A stretch of 64,000 nucleotides of DNA from Pseudonocardia sp. EC080619-01 (GTDB lineage: Bacteria; Actinomycetota; Actinomycetes; Mycobacteriales; Pseudonocardiaceae), in the NCBI RefSeq assembly GCF_001420995.1, contig NZ_CP012184.1, positions 3,456,501-3,520,500 on the forward strand, read 5' to 3'. Each line of letters starts with the position of its first letter. Positions within the stretch are counted from its first letter, which is position 1. The notes under the pieces are model-generated. The model saw only the letters and a program-made list of their open reading frames with translations. It ran no database searches and was not told the origin of the DNA. Positions 8,812-17,364 of the stretch are shown one piece after another. A program made the translations under genes and the position numbers.

Positions 8812-9234
8812 TCAGTCGTCGTCGCGGTCGTCGCGGTCGTCGGTGGAGTCGTCGCCGTCGACGTCGTGGTCGAGGATCTCCCCGGTGGCGGCGTCGACGT
8901 CGATGTCGTGCTCCGTGCCGCCGTTGCGGACCTCGATCTCCCAGTGGTCCCGGTCGTCCCGGTCGTCCCGGTCGTCGGCGTCGTCGCGGTCGTCGTCGGC
9001 CCGGTCGAACTCGACCTCGGTCACCTGCCCGCCACCGGCCCGCTCCAGGGCGATGCGCTCGGCGGCGGCGCGGTCGACGGCCGGTGCCGCGGCGCCCGCG
9101 GGCGGGGCCCCGGTGACCGAGGACAGGGCGACGGGGGCGATCGCGGCGTCCCCCGGGGCGAGGGCCAGCGCGGTCCCTCCGCCGACGAGGAACAGGCCGG
9201 CGGCGAGGGCTGCAACGGTGGTCCTGGTACGCAT
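8812..9234 (-). CDS. Secreted acidic PepSY-domain protein, copy 2, 140 aa
   Basis: Complete paralogue of the gene at 1-495. It has an N-terminal signal/anchor (MRTRTTVAALAAGLFLVGGG) and a PepSY-like core with DRAAAERIALERAG, VTEVEFDRADDD, HWEIEVRNGG and IDVDAATGEILDHDVDG. It has Asp/Arg repeats before the core's last strand and at the C-terminus. The mature protein is very acidic, which might suit binding of cations or basic peptides (inference). It is divergent from nothing: the OmpR-type histidine kinase and response regulator lie upstream on the same strand. A CTAAGG/TCAAGA direct repeat about 100 bp upstream suggests control by that system. Confidence 0.82.
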   Translation of the reverse strand: MRTRTTVAALAAGLFLVGGGTALALAPGDAAIAPVALSSVTGAPPAGAAAPAVDRAAAERIALERAGGGQVTEVEFDRADDDRDDADDRDDRDDRDHWEIEVRNGGTEHDIDVDAATGEILDHDVDGDDSTDDRDDRDDD

Positions 9235-9334
9235 CTCTGATCGTCCTCCGTGTCGTGTCCGCTGGTCGACCGGTGTGTCCCGGTGACAGGGAGAACGATG
9301 CCGCCGCGGAGGACAAGGCCGCGCTGTGCGAGTC

Positions 9335-9351
9335 CTAAGGCGACCTCAAGA
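9335..9351. promoter_or_regulatory. Candidate response-regulator site (CTAAGG-N5-TCAAGA)
   Basis: Half-sites CTAAGG (9335-9340) and TCAAGA (9346-9351) have an 11-bp period. They lie upstream of PepSY copy 2, at nearly the same distance from its ATG as the 599-615 site is from PepSY copy 1. The flanking GCGCTGTGCGA and CCTAAGGCG are shared by both upstream regions. Confidence 0.45.
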
Positions 9352-9365
9352 CCGTCGGGTCGGCG

Positions 9366-10643
9366 TCACTCCGCCGGTGCGGCGAGCTCCAGCTCGACCT
9401 GCAGGCCCCCGCCGGGCGGGGAGTGCAGGGCGAGCCGGCCGCCCCCGGAGTCGGCCGTGCGGCGGGCGATGTCGAGGCCGAGCCCGGTCGAGCCCCCGCC
9501 GCTGACCCCGCGCGACGTCGGGTCGGAGCCCGGGGGCAGCCCGGGCCCGTGGTCGGTGACGACGAGCCGGGCCCCGCCGCGGGACCGGCCGGTGAGCTCG
9601 ATCCCGAACGCCGTCCCGTCCGGGGTGTGGGCGAACACGTTGCCCAGCAGCGCGTCCACGCAGGCCTCGAGGTCGCCGCGGGCGCAGCCGACCGGCAGCG
9701 GGCCGTCGGCGAGGTCCAGGGTGACGGCGCGGTCGGTGTCCTCGGCGAGCACCTGCCAGAACTCCACCCGTTCCCGGACGACGGCGGCGGCGTCGGCGGA
9801 CCGGCTCTCCCCGCCCCGGCGCCGGGCCTGCTCGATCGCTCCGGTGACCGCCCGCTGTACACCGTCCACACCGGACGAGATGCGGGCCGACTCGTCGGGG
9901 TCCCGCAGCGCCTCGGCGTCGAGCCGCAGCGCGGTGAGCGGGGTCCGGACCCGGTGGGCCAGGTCGGCGACGTTCTCCCGCTCCTCCTTGAGCAGCTCCG
10001 AGATCCGGCCCGCCAGCCCGTTCAGCGCCCCGGCGACGACGCCCAGCTCGGCGGGGGCCTCCGGATCGGCGCGGGCCGACAGGTCGCCGCGGGCGAGCCG
10101 CTCCGAGACCTCGGACAGGTCGGTGGTCGCGTCGACGAGGGTGCGGGCCAGCCGGTCGGCGACGAGCAGGCCACCGGCGAGGAGGACGACCGACAGCCCG
10201 GCGAGCAGCAGCCAGGACCGGACGACGCCGCGGTACAGCTCGTCGTCGGGCACGAAGACCCGGATCGCGGCGTTCCCGGCGGGCGTGCCCTGCACGGCGA
10301 AGACCATCTCCCGGCCGCCGGGCGCGTCGGTCGACGCGCTCTGCCCGAGCAGGCCGAGCTCCACCAGCCGGCTGCGCGGTGCGGGCGCGCCGACGATGTC
10401 GCCGCCGGGCAGGAACACCGAGACGTCGGTGACGTCCGCGGCGTCGGCGCCCTGCACGACGGGCTGCATCGCGGCGCGGTCCCCGGTCGCGACGGTCGGG
10501 GTCAGCGACCGGGCCTGCGAGGTGGCCCCCGACAGTGCGGAGTCCTCCGCGACGGAACGGATGAGCGTGGCCAGCGGGATCGCGAACGCGACCAGCACCA
10601 GCAGCACCGTCGCACCGACCAGGACGAGGATCCGGCGGCGCAT
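9366..10643 (-). CDS. Sensor histidine kinase (HAMP, OmpR-partner type), 425 aa
   Basis: Membrane kinase of a classical two-component pair. TM1 is near residues 4-26, followed by an extracytoplasmic segment of about 110 residues, TM2, and a HAMP-like linker. The H-box reads LAHRVRTPLTAL, with the phospho-accepting His. The ATPase domain has an N-box (LLGNVFAHTPDG), a G1 box DHGPGLP and a G2 box GSTGLGLDIA, so it appears active. The ATG at 10643 overlaps the response-regulator stop by one base, so the pair is co-transcribed with the regulator first. The signal is unknown. The neighbouring PepSY proteins are plausible targets or extracytoplasmic partners. Confidence 0.88.
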   Translation of the reverse strand: MRRRILVLVGATVLLVLVAFAIPLATLIRSVAEDSALSGATSQARSLTPTVATGDRAAMQPVVQGADAADVTDVSVFLPGGDIVGAPAPRSRLVELGLLGQSASTDAPGGREMVFAVQGTPAGNAAIRVFVPDDELYRGVVRSWLLLAGLSVVLLAGGLLVADRLARTLVDATTDLSEVSERLARGDLSARADPEAPAELGVVAGALNGLAGRISELLKEERENVADLAHRVRTPLTALRLDAEALRDPDESARISSGVDGVQRAVTGAIEQARRRGGESRSADAAAVVRERVEFWQVLAEDTDRAVTLDLADGPLPVGCARGDLEACVDALLGNVFAHTPDGTAFGIELTGRSRGGARLVVTDHGPGLPPGSDPTSRGVSGGGSTGLGLDIARRTADSGGGRLALHSPPGGGLQVELELAAPAE

Positions 10644-11332
10644 CAGGCGTCACCGGTGGGTGCGGAGAGCCGGACCCCGACCCCGCGCACCGAGTGGAGG
10701 TAGCGCGCGGCCTGCGCGGTCTCCCCGAGCTTGCGCCGCAACCACGACAGGTGGACGTCGACGGTCTTGTCCGCGCCGCCGTAGGGCTGCTGCCACACCT
10801 CGGTGACCAGCTCCCGCTTGCTGACGACCTGGTCCGCCCGGGCGGCGAGGTAGTGCAGCAGGTCGAACTCGCGCGGGGTGAGCTCCAGCTCGCCGCCGTC
10901 GAGGTGCGCGCGGCGCGACCGCGGGTCCACCGACAACCCCCCGACGACGACCGTCGGGTCCGGCGTCCCGTCGCCGAGCCGCCGCAGGACGGCCCGGATG
11001 CGGGCGTCGAGCTGCGCGGCGGCGAACGGCTTGACCAGGTAGTCGTCCGCGCCGGCGTCGAGGACGGCGACGATCTCGGACTCGTCGTCCCTGGCGGTCG
11101 CGACGATCACCGGGACGGAGCTGGCGCCGCGCAGCATCCGCAGCATCGTGGTGCCGTCCATGTCGGGCAGCCCGAGGTCGAGCACCACCAGGTCGGGCCG
11201 GGTGCCGACGGCGGACTCGAGGCCGGCCATGGCGGTGGGGGCGGAGTCGACGGCGTGCCCGCGCTCGGAGAGCCCCCGGATCAGGGCTCCGCGGATGCCG
11301 GGGTCGTCCTCGACGATCAGGATCTGGGCCAC
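10643..11332 (-). CDS. OmpR/PhoB-family response regulator, 229 aa
   Basis: The receiver domain begins ILIVEDDPG, with the acidic pair and phospho-acceptor Asp in VVLDLGLPDMDG and the conserved Lys in YLVKPFA. The C-terminal winged helix includes LTPREFDLLHYLA and a DNA-recognition part near KTVDVHLSWLRRKLG. The start is GTG at 11332. It lies upstream of and overlaps the kinase gene. Direct repeats of the geometry recognised by this family occur at 599-615, 9335-9351 and 11397-11413. They suggest a local regulon covering both PepSY genes, the 11437 gene and possibly jetA (inference). Confidence 0.9.
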   Translation of the reverse strand: MAQILIVEDDPGIRGALIRGLSERGHAVDSAPTAMAGLESAVGTRPDLVVLDLGLPDMDGTTMLRMLRGASSVPVIVATARDDESEIVAVLDAGADDYLVKPFAAAQLDARIRAVLRRLGDGTPDPTVVVGGLSVDPRSRRAHLDGGELELTPREFDLLHYLAARADQVVSKRELVTEVWQQPYGGADKTVDVHLSWLRRKLGETAQAARYLHSVRGVGVRLSAPTGDA

Positions 11333-11396
11333 GGGGACCGAACCTATCCGCCGCGACGGGCGGGACGGGACGTCCTGGGTGTCGTTTGTGTCCCTA

Positions 11397-11413
11397 TTAG
11401 GGATGCGTTAACC
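11397..11413. promoter_or_regulatory. Candidate response-regulator site (TTAGGG-N5-TTAACC)
   Basis: Half-sites TTAGGG (11397-11402) and TTAACC (11408-11413), 11-bp period, lie in the divergent region between the response regulator and the membrane protein gene at 11437. TCCCTATTAGGGA (11391-11403) is also nearly palindromic. The position suits autoregulation and control of the 11437 gene. Confidence 0.42.
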
Positions 11414-11436
11414 CGGGGCCGGGGCATGCTGTCGGC

Positions 11437-11958
11437 ATGGACCGATCGACGAAGCGCACCGCGCGGCCCGGGCTCCAGGTCGGGCTCTGGATCGCGGCGG
11501 CCGTCGGCGCGCTGGTGCTCGGGATGACGGCGGTCGGGACGATCGGTTCCGGCCTCGGTGGCGACAGCGGGACGCAGCCGCTCGCGGCCGAGGAGATCGA
11601 GGCACGGCTCGCGCGGCAGGTGGCCGCGGAGCCCGGGGCGGGGGCGGCACCGCCCGCACCGCAGCAGCCCGCCGCCCAGCAGCCCGCGGCGCCACAGCCC
11701 GCGGCGCAGCAGCCCGCGGGGAAGCCCCCGCCCGCCGTCGTGCCCGCCGGACCGGGCGGGACGATCCTCGCCCGCTGTGCCGGCACCACCCCGGAGGTGG
11801 TGTCGGTGAACCCGGCCCAGGGCTTCGAGCGCGACGACGACGATGACGCCGGCCCGGGCCGGGTGGGCCTCGACGGCGACGACGTCGACGTCGTCGTGGC
11901 CCTGAGCTGCGCGGACGGTGTCCCCTCCGGTCAGGTGACGGTCCTCGCCGAGGACTGA
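11437..11958 (+). CDS. Membrane-anchored hypothetical protein with Pro/Gln/Ala-rich stalk, 173 aa
   Basis: No family is recognised. A short basic N-terminus (MDRSTKRTARPG) precedes one membrane helix (residues about 14-36). Then comes an extracytoplasmic linker made of repeats such as PAAQQPA (about 67-100) and a small C-terminal region with two Cys (ILARCAG and LSCADG) that may form a disulfide. An Asp run, DDDDD, is present. The gene is divergent from the response regulator, behind a regulator-like direct repeat, so it is probably in the same regulon. The two-Cys end might be a small extracytoplasmic domain. Function unknown. Confidence 0.7.
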   Translation: MDRSTKRTARPGLQVGLWIAAAVGALVLGMTAVGTIGSGLGGDSGTQPLAAEEIEARLARQVAAEPGAGAAPPAPQQPAAQQPAAPQPAAQQPAGKPPPAVVPAGPGGTILARCAGTTPEVVSVNPAQGFERDDDDDAGPGRVGLDGDDVDVVVALSCADGVPSGQVTVLAED

Positions 11959-11971
11959 TCCCGCCGCGGCG

Positions 11972-13039
11972 TCACCCGTGCCTGCTCCGCTCGTGGAAGA
12001 AGTCCTCGACCACGGCGAGCTCGCCGGTCCGGGCGATCTCGTCGTGCACGAACCGGCCGACCGCGAGGTCGAGCACGCCCAGCCCGAACGGGGAGAACAC
12101 CACCGTCCGGTCGGCGGGCACCCGGACCCGGCCGGACATGACGTCGTCGAGCGTCCCGTCCAGGAAGTCCCGGTTCCCGGTCGCCTGCTCCACCAGGTGC
12201 GGTGAGGTGTCCGCCTTCAGGCAGTGCTCGACGTCGTCGACGATGTTCGCGGACGCGAGCAGGACCTCCGGCGCGAGATCGCGCAGCGACACGTTGAGCA
12301 CCAGCGGGGCGTGCGAGAACCAGCCTGGATCGTCGACGTACGGGCGGGCCGCGACGGTGGCGAACACGACCAGGTCGCTGCCGCGGACGAGCGATCCGGC
12401 GTCGTCGTGCACCGTGATCCGGCCGCCCGCCCCGGACCGCTCCAGGTAGCCGCGGAACCCGGCCGCGCTGTCGGCGGACAGGTCGTGCACGCCGATCTCG
12501 TCGAACTCCCAGCCGGTCCCGGCCAGGAAGGTGTGGATGTAGCGGGCGATCAGCCCGGTCCCGACGAACCCGACCCTCAGCGGCCGGTCCCGGTCACGGG
12601 ACAGCCGGTCGGCGGCCAGCGCCGCGGACGCCGCGGTGCGGGTGGCGCTGATGATCGAGCTCTCCAGCACCGCGAACGGGTAGCCGGTCGCCGGGTCGTT
12701 GAGGATCAGCACGGCGGAGGCCCGCGGGAGTCCGGACGCGACGTTGCCCGGGAAGCTGGAGATCCACTTCAGGCCGTCCACCCGGGACGGGCCCCCGATC
12801 GACGCGGGCAGCGCGATGATCCGCGAGGCCGGCCGGTCCGGGAACCGCAGGAAGTACGACGGCGGGTTGACCGAGTCCCCGGCCCCGTGCAGCCGGTAGG
12901 TGTCCGCCACGAGGTCGACGATCTCGCGCTCGCGGCCCTGCAGTACCCGGCGGACCTGGCCGCCGGAGATCACCGAGAACGGCGGCGGGTCGAGCGTCTC
13001 CCCGGCCCCGGCGGCGGCGTTCTCCTGCACGTCGGTCAT
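11972..13039 (-). CDS. sbnB: SbnB-type dehydrogenase of 2,3-diaminopropionate synthesis, 355 aa
   Basis: Member of the ornithine cyclodeaminase/mu-crystallin fold, as shown by the Rossmann glycine motif GFVGTGLIARY and the sequence GLKWISSFPGN. SbnB oxidises N-(1-amino-1-carboxyl-2-ethyl)-glutamate, made by SbnA, to give L-2,3-diaminopropionate and 2-oxoglutarate using NAD+. The sbnA gene is in the same locus (21917-22894), which favours SbnB over ornithine cyclodeaminase. The ATG at 13039 overlaps the hydroxylase stop (ATGA). It is the last gene of the minus-strand operon. Confidence 0.85.
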   Translation of the reverse strand: MTDVQENAAAGAGETLDPPPFSVISGGQVRRVLQGREREIVDLVADTYRLHGAGDSVNPPSYFLRFPDRPASRIIALPASIGGPSRVDGLKWISSFPGNVASGLPRASAVLILNDPATGYPFAVLESSIISATRTAASAALAADRLSRDRDRPLRVGFVGTGLIARYIHTFLAGTGWEFDEIGVHDLSADSAAGFRGYLERSGAGGRITVHDDAGSLVRGSDLVVFATVAARPYVDDPGWFSHAPLVLNVSLRDLAPEVLLASANIVDDVEHCLKADTSPHLVEQATGNRDFLDGTLDDVMSGRVRVPADRTVVFSPFGLGVLDLAVGRFVHDEIARTGELAVVEDFFHERSRHG

Positions 13040-14013
13040 CGCAGGTCACCCGCCCGCACCGGGTCGCCGAGGCCGACGAGGATCTCGCGGGGGCCGTCGA
13101 ACGGGTCGCGGCCGTGCGCGGTCCGGATGTTGTCGACGAGCAGCATGTCGCCCGCCTGCCAGGGTTCGCGCAGGGTGTGCTGCTCGTAGGTGCCGGTGAG
13201 CAGCTCGACGACGTCCCGGTCGATCGGATCGCCGTTGCCGAACCGGGTGGTGAACGGCAGCCCGTCCGGCCCGTAGACGTCGACCAGGTAGTCGCGCACC
13301 TCGGGCTCCATCGTCCACTCGTTGAGGAAGGCGATCTGGTTGAACCAGCACCGCCGCCCGGTGACGGGGTGCGTCAGTACGGCGCGGCGGTGCTGCCGGG
13401 TGCGCAGGCCACCGCCGGGCTGCCAGGCGAACTCGATCCCGGCGGCCCGGCAGTACGCCTCGACGGCGGCCGGGTCGCCGGTGCCGAACGAGTCGGCCAC
13501 CGAGGCCCCGATCTCGTCGTTGTAGGTGCGGACCAGCTGCCAGCCCTCCCGCTCGAAGCGGCCGACGAGGTCCGGTGGCAGCGCCTCCAGCACCGCCGAC
13601 GAGTCCGCGACCCCGGTCGTGCCGCCGGAGGCCGGGGCGACCAGGCAGGCGAACAGCATCATGGAGGGGAACTCGGCGGCGTAGCTCAGCTCGTGGTGCA
13701 TGCACATCTGCTGGCCGGCGGGCCACGGCGTGGCCGAGTAGACGCCATCGGCGTACACGGTGCGGGCGGCGAAAGCCTCCCGCTCGGGCATGAGGGCGTC
13801 GGACAGCCCGCGGAAGACGCCCTCGACGTCGGCGGTGCCGGCCAGCCCGAAGCCGCGGACCAGCACCGCGCCGTGCTCGGTCACCAGCCCGCGCAGGGCG
13901 GCCCGGAAGTCCTCCCAGGCCATGCCACGGACGGCGTCGGCGGGCAACAGCGGTGGCCGGCCCGGGCGCAGTTCGACCTCGAGCCGGGCTGAGGGGACGG
14001 AGGAGGTGGACAT
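13036..14013 (-). CDS. SyrP/TauD-like Fe(II)/2-oxoglutarate oxygenase, 325 aa
   Basis: TauD-fold protein with an iron-binding HxE motif (MHHELSYA) in place of the more common HxD, and a distal His in DNIRTAHGRDPF. The 2-oxoglutarate-binding Arg is probably in REILVGL. SyrP-type members hydroxylate amino acids held on NRPS carrier proteins, and they often carry HxE. Start chosen at the ATG 14013 with GGGAGAA upstream, 23 nt after the NRPS stop. It lies between the NRPS and sbnB and overlaps sbnB, so it most likely hydroxylates the carrier-bound monomer or Dap (inference). The acidic ligand argues against a halogenase, where that residue is Ala or Gly. Confidence 0.82.
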   Translation of the reverse strand: MSTSSVPSARLEVELRPGRPPLLPADAVRGMAWEDFRAALRGLVTEHGAVLVRGFGLAGTADVEGVFRGLSDALMPEREAFAARTVYADGVYSATPWPAGQQMCMHHELSYAAEFPSMMLFACLVAPASGGTTGVADSSAVLEALPPDLVGRFEREGWQLVRTYNDEIGASVADSFGTGDPAAVEAYCRAAGIEFAWQPGGGLRTRQHRRAVLTHPVTGRRCWFNQIAFLNEWTMEPEVRDYLVDVYGPDGLPFTTRFGNGDPIDRDVVELLTGTYEQHTLREPWQAGDMLLVDNIRTAHGRDPFDGPREILVGLGDPVRAGDLR

Positions 14014-14036
14014 CGGTTCTCCCTTCGGTCGGTGGG

Positions 14037-17000
14037 TCAGGACGCCGGGTGGGCGGTGACGGCCCGGGCCGCGTCGGCCGGACGGGTGCGCAGGAAGTGG
14101 TGGCCCCCGCCGGGGAGCTCGACCAGCTCGACCGGGCCGGCGAGCGCCGCCCAGCCGTCGTAGAGGTCCGGGTAGCCGGTCGTGCTCGGGTCGTCCGCGG
14201 CGACGACGACCGTCACCGGCGCGGCCACCGGCCCGGCGGGCGGGTCCTCCAGCAGCTCGGCGAGCAGCAGGTTGGCCGAGCGGTGGTCGTGCCGGTAGGC
14301 GGCGCCGACCCGGGCCGCCCGCGGCGCGTCCAGCCCGCCGAGGCCGGGGTGCCCGCCCTCGGCGACCGGGCCCGCGGCGACCTCGGCGTCGTCCAGCGAG
14401 GTCAGCGCCGCGACCGCGGCCCGCCGGGCCGCGGGGGACCCGGGCAGCTGCGCGCCGGCGAACACCCGGTCGACGGCCGTCCCGCGCGTCTCCAGGGCCC
14501 GGGCGGTCTCCAGTGCGAACGCGGCACCCGCCGAGTGCCCCCAGAGCAGGACCCGGCCCGGCGCGAGCGCGACGATCTCGTCGGCGACCCGGGCCGCGAC
14601 GTCGCCGAGCTCGGCGAACGGCCGGGGCTCGGCCGCGTCGAGGTCGTGCCCGGGCAGCTCCACGGCGTGCACCGCGAGACCGCTGCCGCGCAGCTCCGCC
14701 GCCATCGGCCGGTAGCTCACCGCGTTGCCACCGGCGTAGGGGAAGCACACCAGCAGCCCGGTCGCGGACGGGTCGTCCAGCAGCGGGAGCAGCAGCCCGG
14801 TGGGTGCCTCCACCCGGCCGTCGACGACCGCGGCCAGGTCGGCGAGCACGGGGTGGCGGGTGATGTCGGCCAGCGACACCACGCGGTCCAGTCCGATCAC
14901 GACCTTCACCGCGGACAGCGACGTCCCGCCGAGGTCGAAGAAGTGGTCCCGGCGGTCGATCCCGTCGGGCGGCAGGTCCAGCACCCGGGCGACGACGCCG
15001 GCGATCCGCTGCTCGGTGGGGCCCTGCGGGGGCTCGTGGCCGTCGCCGGGCCCCGCGGTGTCCCCGGCGTCCGTCTCCGCGGCGATCGCGGCGAGCGCCT
15101 TCGTGTCGACCTTGCTGTTGGCGGTCAGCGGCAGCGCGTCGCGGTGGTGGAACGCCGACGGGACCATGTAGCCGGGCAGCGACGCCGCCAGCCGTTCGCG
15201 GAGCAGGACGTCCTCGATCGGGGCGCCGGACGCGTAGAACGCCACCAGGTGCTTGTTCCCGCCGGCCCGCTCGGCGACGACGACTGCCGCGTCCCGCACG
15301 CCGGGGACGCGGGCGAGGGTGTTCTCGATCTCGCCGATCTCGATGCGGAACCCGCGGATCTTCACCTGGGTGTCGCGGCGGCCGAGGAACTCCAGGGTGC
15401 CGTCCGGGAGCCACCGGCCGTGGTCGCCGCTGCGGTAGAGCCGCTGCCCGGGCCGGTACGGGTCGGTGGTGAAGACCTGCCGGGTCCGTTCCGGGTCGCC
15501 GACGTAGCCCCGGCCGACGCAGACGCCGGAGCAGACGATCTCACCGGGCGCGCCGAGCGGGACCGGCACCAGGTCGTCGTCGACGACCCGGACGGCGGTG
15601 TTGCGCACCGGCAGGCCCAGCGGGACGCGGCCGTGCGCCGGCAGCCGGTCGAGGACGGCGTGGGTGATGTCGTCCGAGGTCTCGGTCAGGCCGTAGGCGT
15701 TGGCGATCCGCACGCCCGGCCGGGCCGCGAACCAGCGCGCCGCGAGCTCGGGCTTCAGGGCCTCCCCGGTCGTCGACACGGTGTGCAGGTCCGGCAGGTC
15801 GCGCGGGTTCGCGTCCAGGTAGGACAGCACGACCTCCAGGTAGGAGGGCACGACCTGCACGACGTCGACCCGGGCGTCCGCGAGCCGGTCGGTGTACCGG
15901 GCGACGTCGAGGATCAGCTCCTGCTCGACGATCACGGTCCGCCCGCCGACGAGCAGCGCCGCCATCAGCTGCCACAGCGAGATGTCGAAGCACTGCGGCG
16001 CGGTCTGGGCGACCGCCTGCCCCTCCCCGACACCGAGGTCCTCGATCTTCGCGAACAGGTGGTTGAGCATCCCGGCGTGCTCGCACATGGCGCCCTTCGG
16101 GACGCCGGTCGAGCCGGAGGTGAAGTACAGGTACGCGAGCCGGTCCGGACCGATCTCCAGGCCGGGGTCGGTGCCGGGGAGCGCGTCGAGGGCGGGGTCG
16201 TCGATGTCGACGGTGCCGACGGTGCCGCTGCCGGGCAGTGTCGCCAGCGCCCCGTCGAGGTTCGTCGTGCTCCCCCGCTCGGTGAGCACCAGCCGGCAGC
16301 CGGCGCGGGACAGCGTCGTCGCGATCCGCTCGGACGGGAAGTGCGGCTCGATCGGGAGGTAGGCGCCACCGGCCTTGAACACCGCGAGGACCGACGCCAT
16401 CCAGCCGAGGTTCCGTTCGGTCACCACCGCGACCGGGTCCTCCGGCGCGAGCCCGCGGTCCAGCAGGGCCCTGGCCAGCCGGTTCGCCCGGGTGTTGAGT
16501 TCGCGGTAGGTCCACCGCACGTCTCCGAGCTCCGCGGCGACGGCGTCCGGGTGGGCCGCGACCCGCCGCTCGACGAGCTCGTGGAACCGGGCGTCCGGCA
16601 GCTCGCGGTCGGGACCGTCCCGCTCGGTGAGCTGGTGGTGCAGCTCGTCGTCGGCGAGCAGGGAGCGCCGGGCGGGGGCGGCGTCCGGCTCCGCGGTGAG
16701 CGCGGCCAGCGCCGTGAGGTGGTAGCCGGCGATCCGCGCGGCGAACCCGGCGTCGGCGACGTCGGTGCGGAAGCGCAGCCGCAGCAGCGGCCCGTCGGAG
16801 CCGGTCACCACGCCGACGGTCAGCACGACGTCGCCGGTGGGGTCGCCCGGGTCGCCGTACGGGTCGAGGACGGTCTCGAACCCGGCGTCCTCCGGGACCG
16901 CGGGGTTCTCCCCGGCCGCCTCCACCAGGTCCCGCCAGGACCCTGCGGTGGTGTCGAGCCGCCGGGCCACGGGGGCCGCGCCCGCCGCGCCGCGGACACC

Positions 17001-17321
17001 GGTCACGATCCCCGTCTCGCCGGACAGCGCCGCGAGGACCCGGGCGTGCGCGGCGAGCAGGGCGGCCGGCCCGACCGGCCCGTCGGTGGGCAGCGCGACG
17101 TCGGCGACGCCCGTGCCGGGGACCGGATCGGTCGTCCAGCGGGGGATCCGGGTGGCGGGTGCCCGCGTCCCGGACGGAGGTGACGGGGGCGCGGCCGGGC
17201 CGGGCCCGTCCGGCGTGGCGGCCGGCGGGACCGGGAGCGCGGACGCCGGCGGTGCGGTGCCCGGTGTGACGGGAGGCGCGGGCCGGCCCGGCGGGGTCGG
17301 CAGAGCGGGCCGGGTGGTCAT
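14037..17321 (-). CDS. Nonribosomal peptide synthetase module, (C-relic)-A-PCP-TE, 1094 aa
   Basis: Domains in order: a Pro/Ala-rich N-terminus and a shortened condensation-like remnant (about 40-215) without an HHxxxDG motif; a complete adenylation domain (A3 YFTSGSTGVPKG, A4 FDISLW, A5 NAYGLTETSDD, A7 YRSGDH, A8 QVKIRGFRIE, A10 NSKVD); a PCP with Ser801 in DLGGTSLS; and a C-terminal thioesterase with GHSAG near residue 928. By eye the specificity code reads roughly D-I-W-S-S-T-A-D-D-K. Two acidic pocket residues suit a basic side chain such as Dap, at low confidence. ATG 17321 has GAGAGGA upstream. With no working C domain it can activate and release a monomer but not join two. Confidence 0.85.
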   Translation of the reverse strand: MTTRPALPTPPGRPAPPVTPGTAPPASALPVPPAATPDGPGPAAPPSPPSGTRAPATRIPRWTTDPVPGTGVADVALPTDGPVGPAALLAAHARVLAALSGETGIVTGVRGAAGAAPVARRLDTTAGSWRDLVEAAGENPAVPEDAGFETVLDPYGDPGDPTGDVVLTVGVVTGSDGPLLRLRFRTDVADAGFAARIAGYHLTALAALTAEPDAAPARRSLLADDELHHQLTERDGPDRELPDARFHELVERRVAAHPDAVAAELGDVRWTYRELNTRANRLARALLDRGLAPEDPVAVVTERNLGWMASVLAVFKAGGAYLPIEPHFPSERIATTLSRAGCRLVLTERGSTTNLDGALATLPGSGTVGTVDIDDPALDALPGTDPGLEIGPDRLAYLYFTSGSTGVPKGAMCEHAGMLNHLFAKIEDLGVGEGQAVAQTAPQCFDISLWQLMAALLVGGRTVIVEQELILDVARYTDRLADARVDVVQVVPSYLEVVLSYLDANPRDLPDLHTVSTTGEALKPELAARWFAARPGVRIANAYGLTETSDDITHAVLDRLPAHGRVPLGLPVRNTAVRVVDDDLVPVPLGAPGEIVCSGVCVGRGYVGDPERTRQVFTTDPYRPGQRLYRSGDHGRWLPDGTLEFLGRRDTQVKIRGFRIEIGEIENTLARVPGVRDAAVVVAERAGGNKHLVAFYASGAPIEDVLLRERLAASLPGYMVPSAFHHRDALPLTANSKVDTKALAAIAAETDAGDTAGPGDGHEPPQGPTEQRIAGVVARVLDLPPDGIDRRDHFFDLGGTSLSAVKVVIGLDRVVSLADITRHPVLADLAAVVDGRVEAPTGLLLPLLDDPSATGLLVCFPYAGGNAVSYRPMAAELRGSGLAVHAVELPGHDLDAAEPRPFAELGDVAARVADEIVALAPGRVLLWGHSAGAAFALETARALETRGTAVDRVFAGAQLPGSPAARRAAVAALTSLDDAEVAAGPVAEGGHPGLGGLDAPRAARVGAAYRHDHRSANLLLAELLEDPPAGPVAAPVTVVVAADDPSTTGYPDLYDGWAALAGPVELVELPGGGHHFLRTRPADAARAVTAHPAS

Positions 17322-17364
17322 CGGATCGTCCTCTCGGGAGGTGGGATCGGGTGGGGCCGGCGCA

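Noticed and set aside
13953..17183. A 1076-residue open frame on the plus strand, antisense to the NRPS
   Set aside because: Its composition (Arg/Gly/Val/Glu/Asp runs) is typical of antisense frames in GC-rich DNA, and the opposite strand has clear NRPS motifs throughout.
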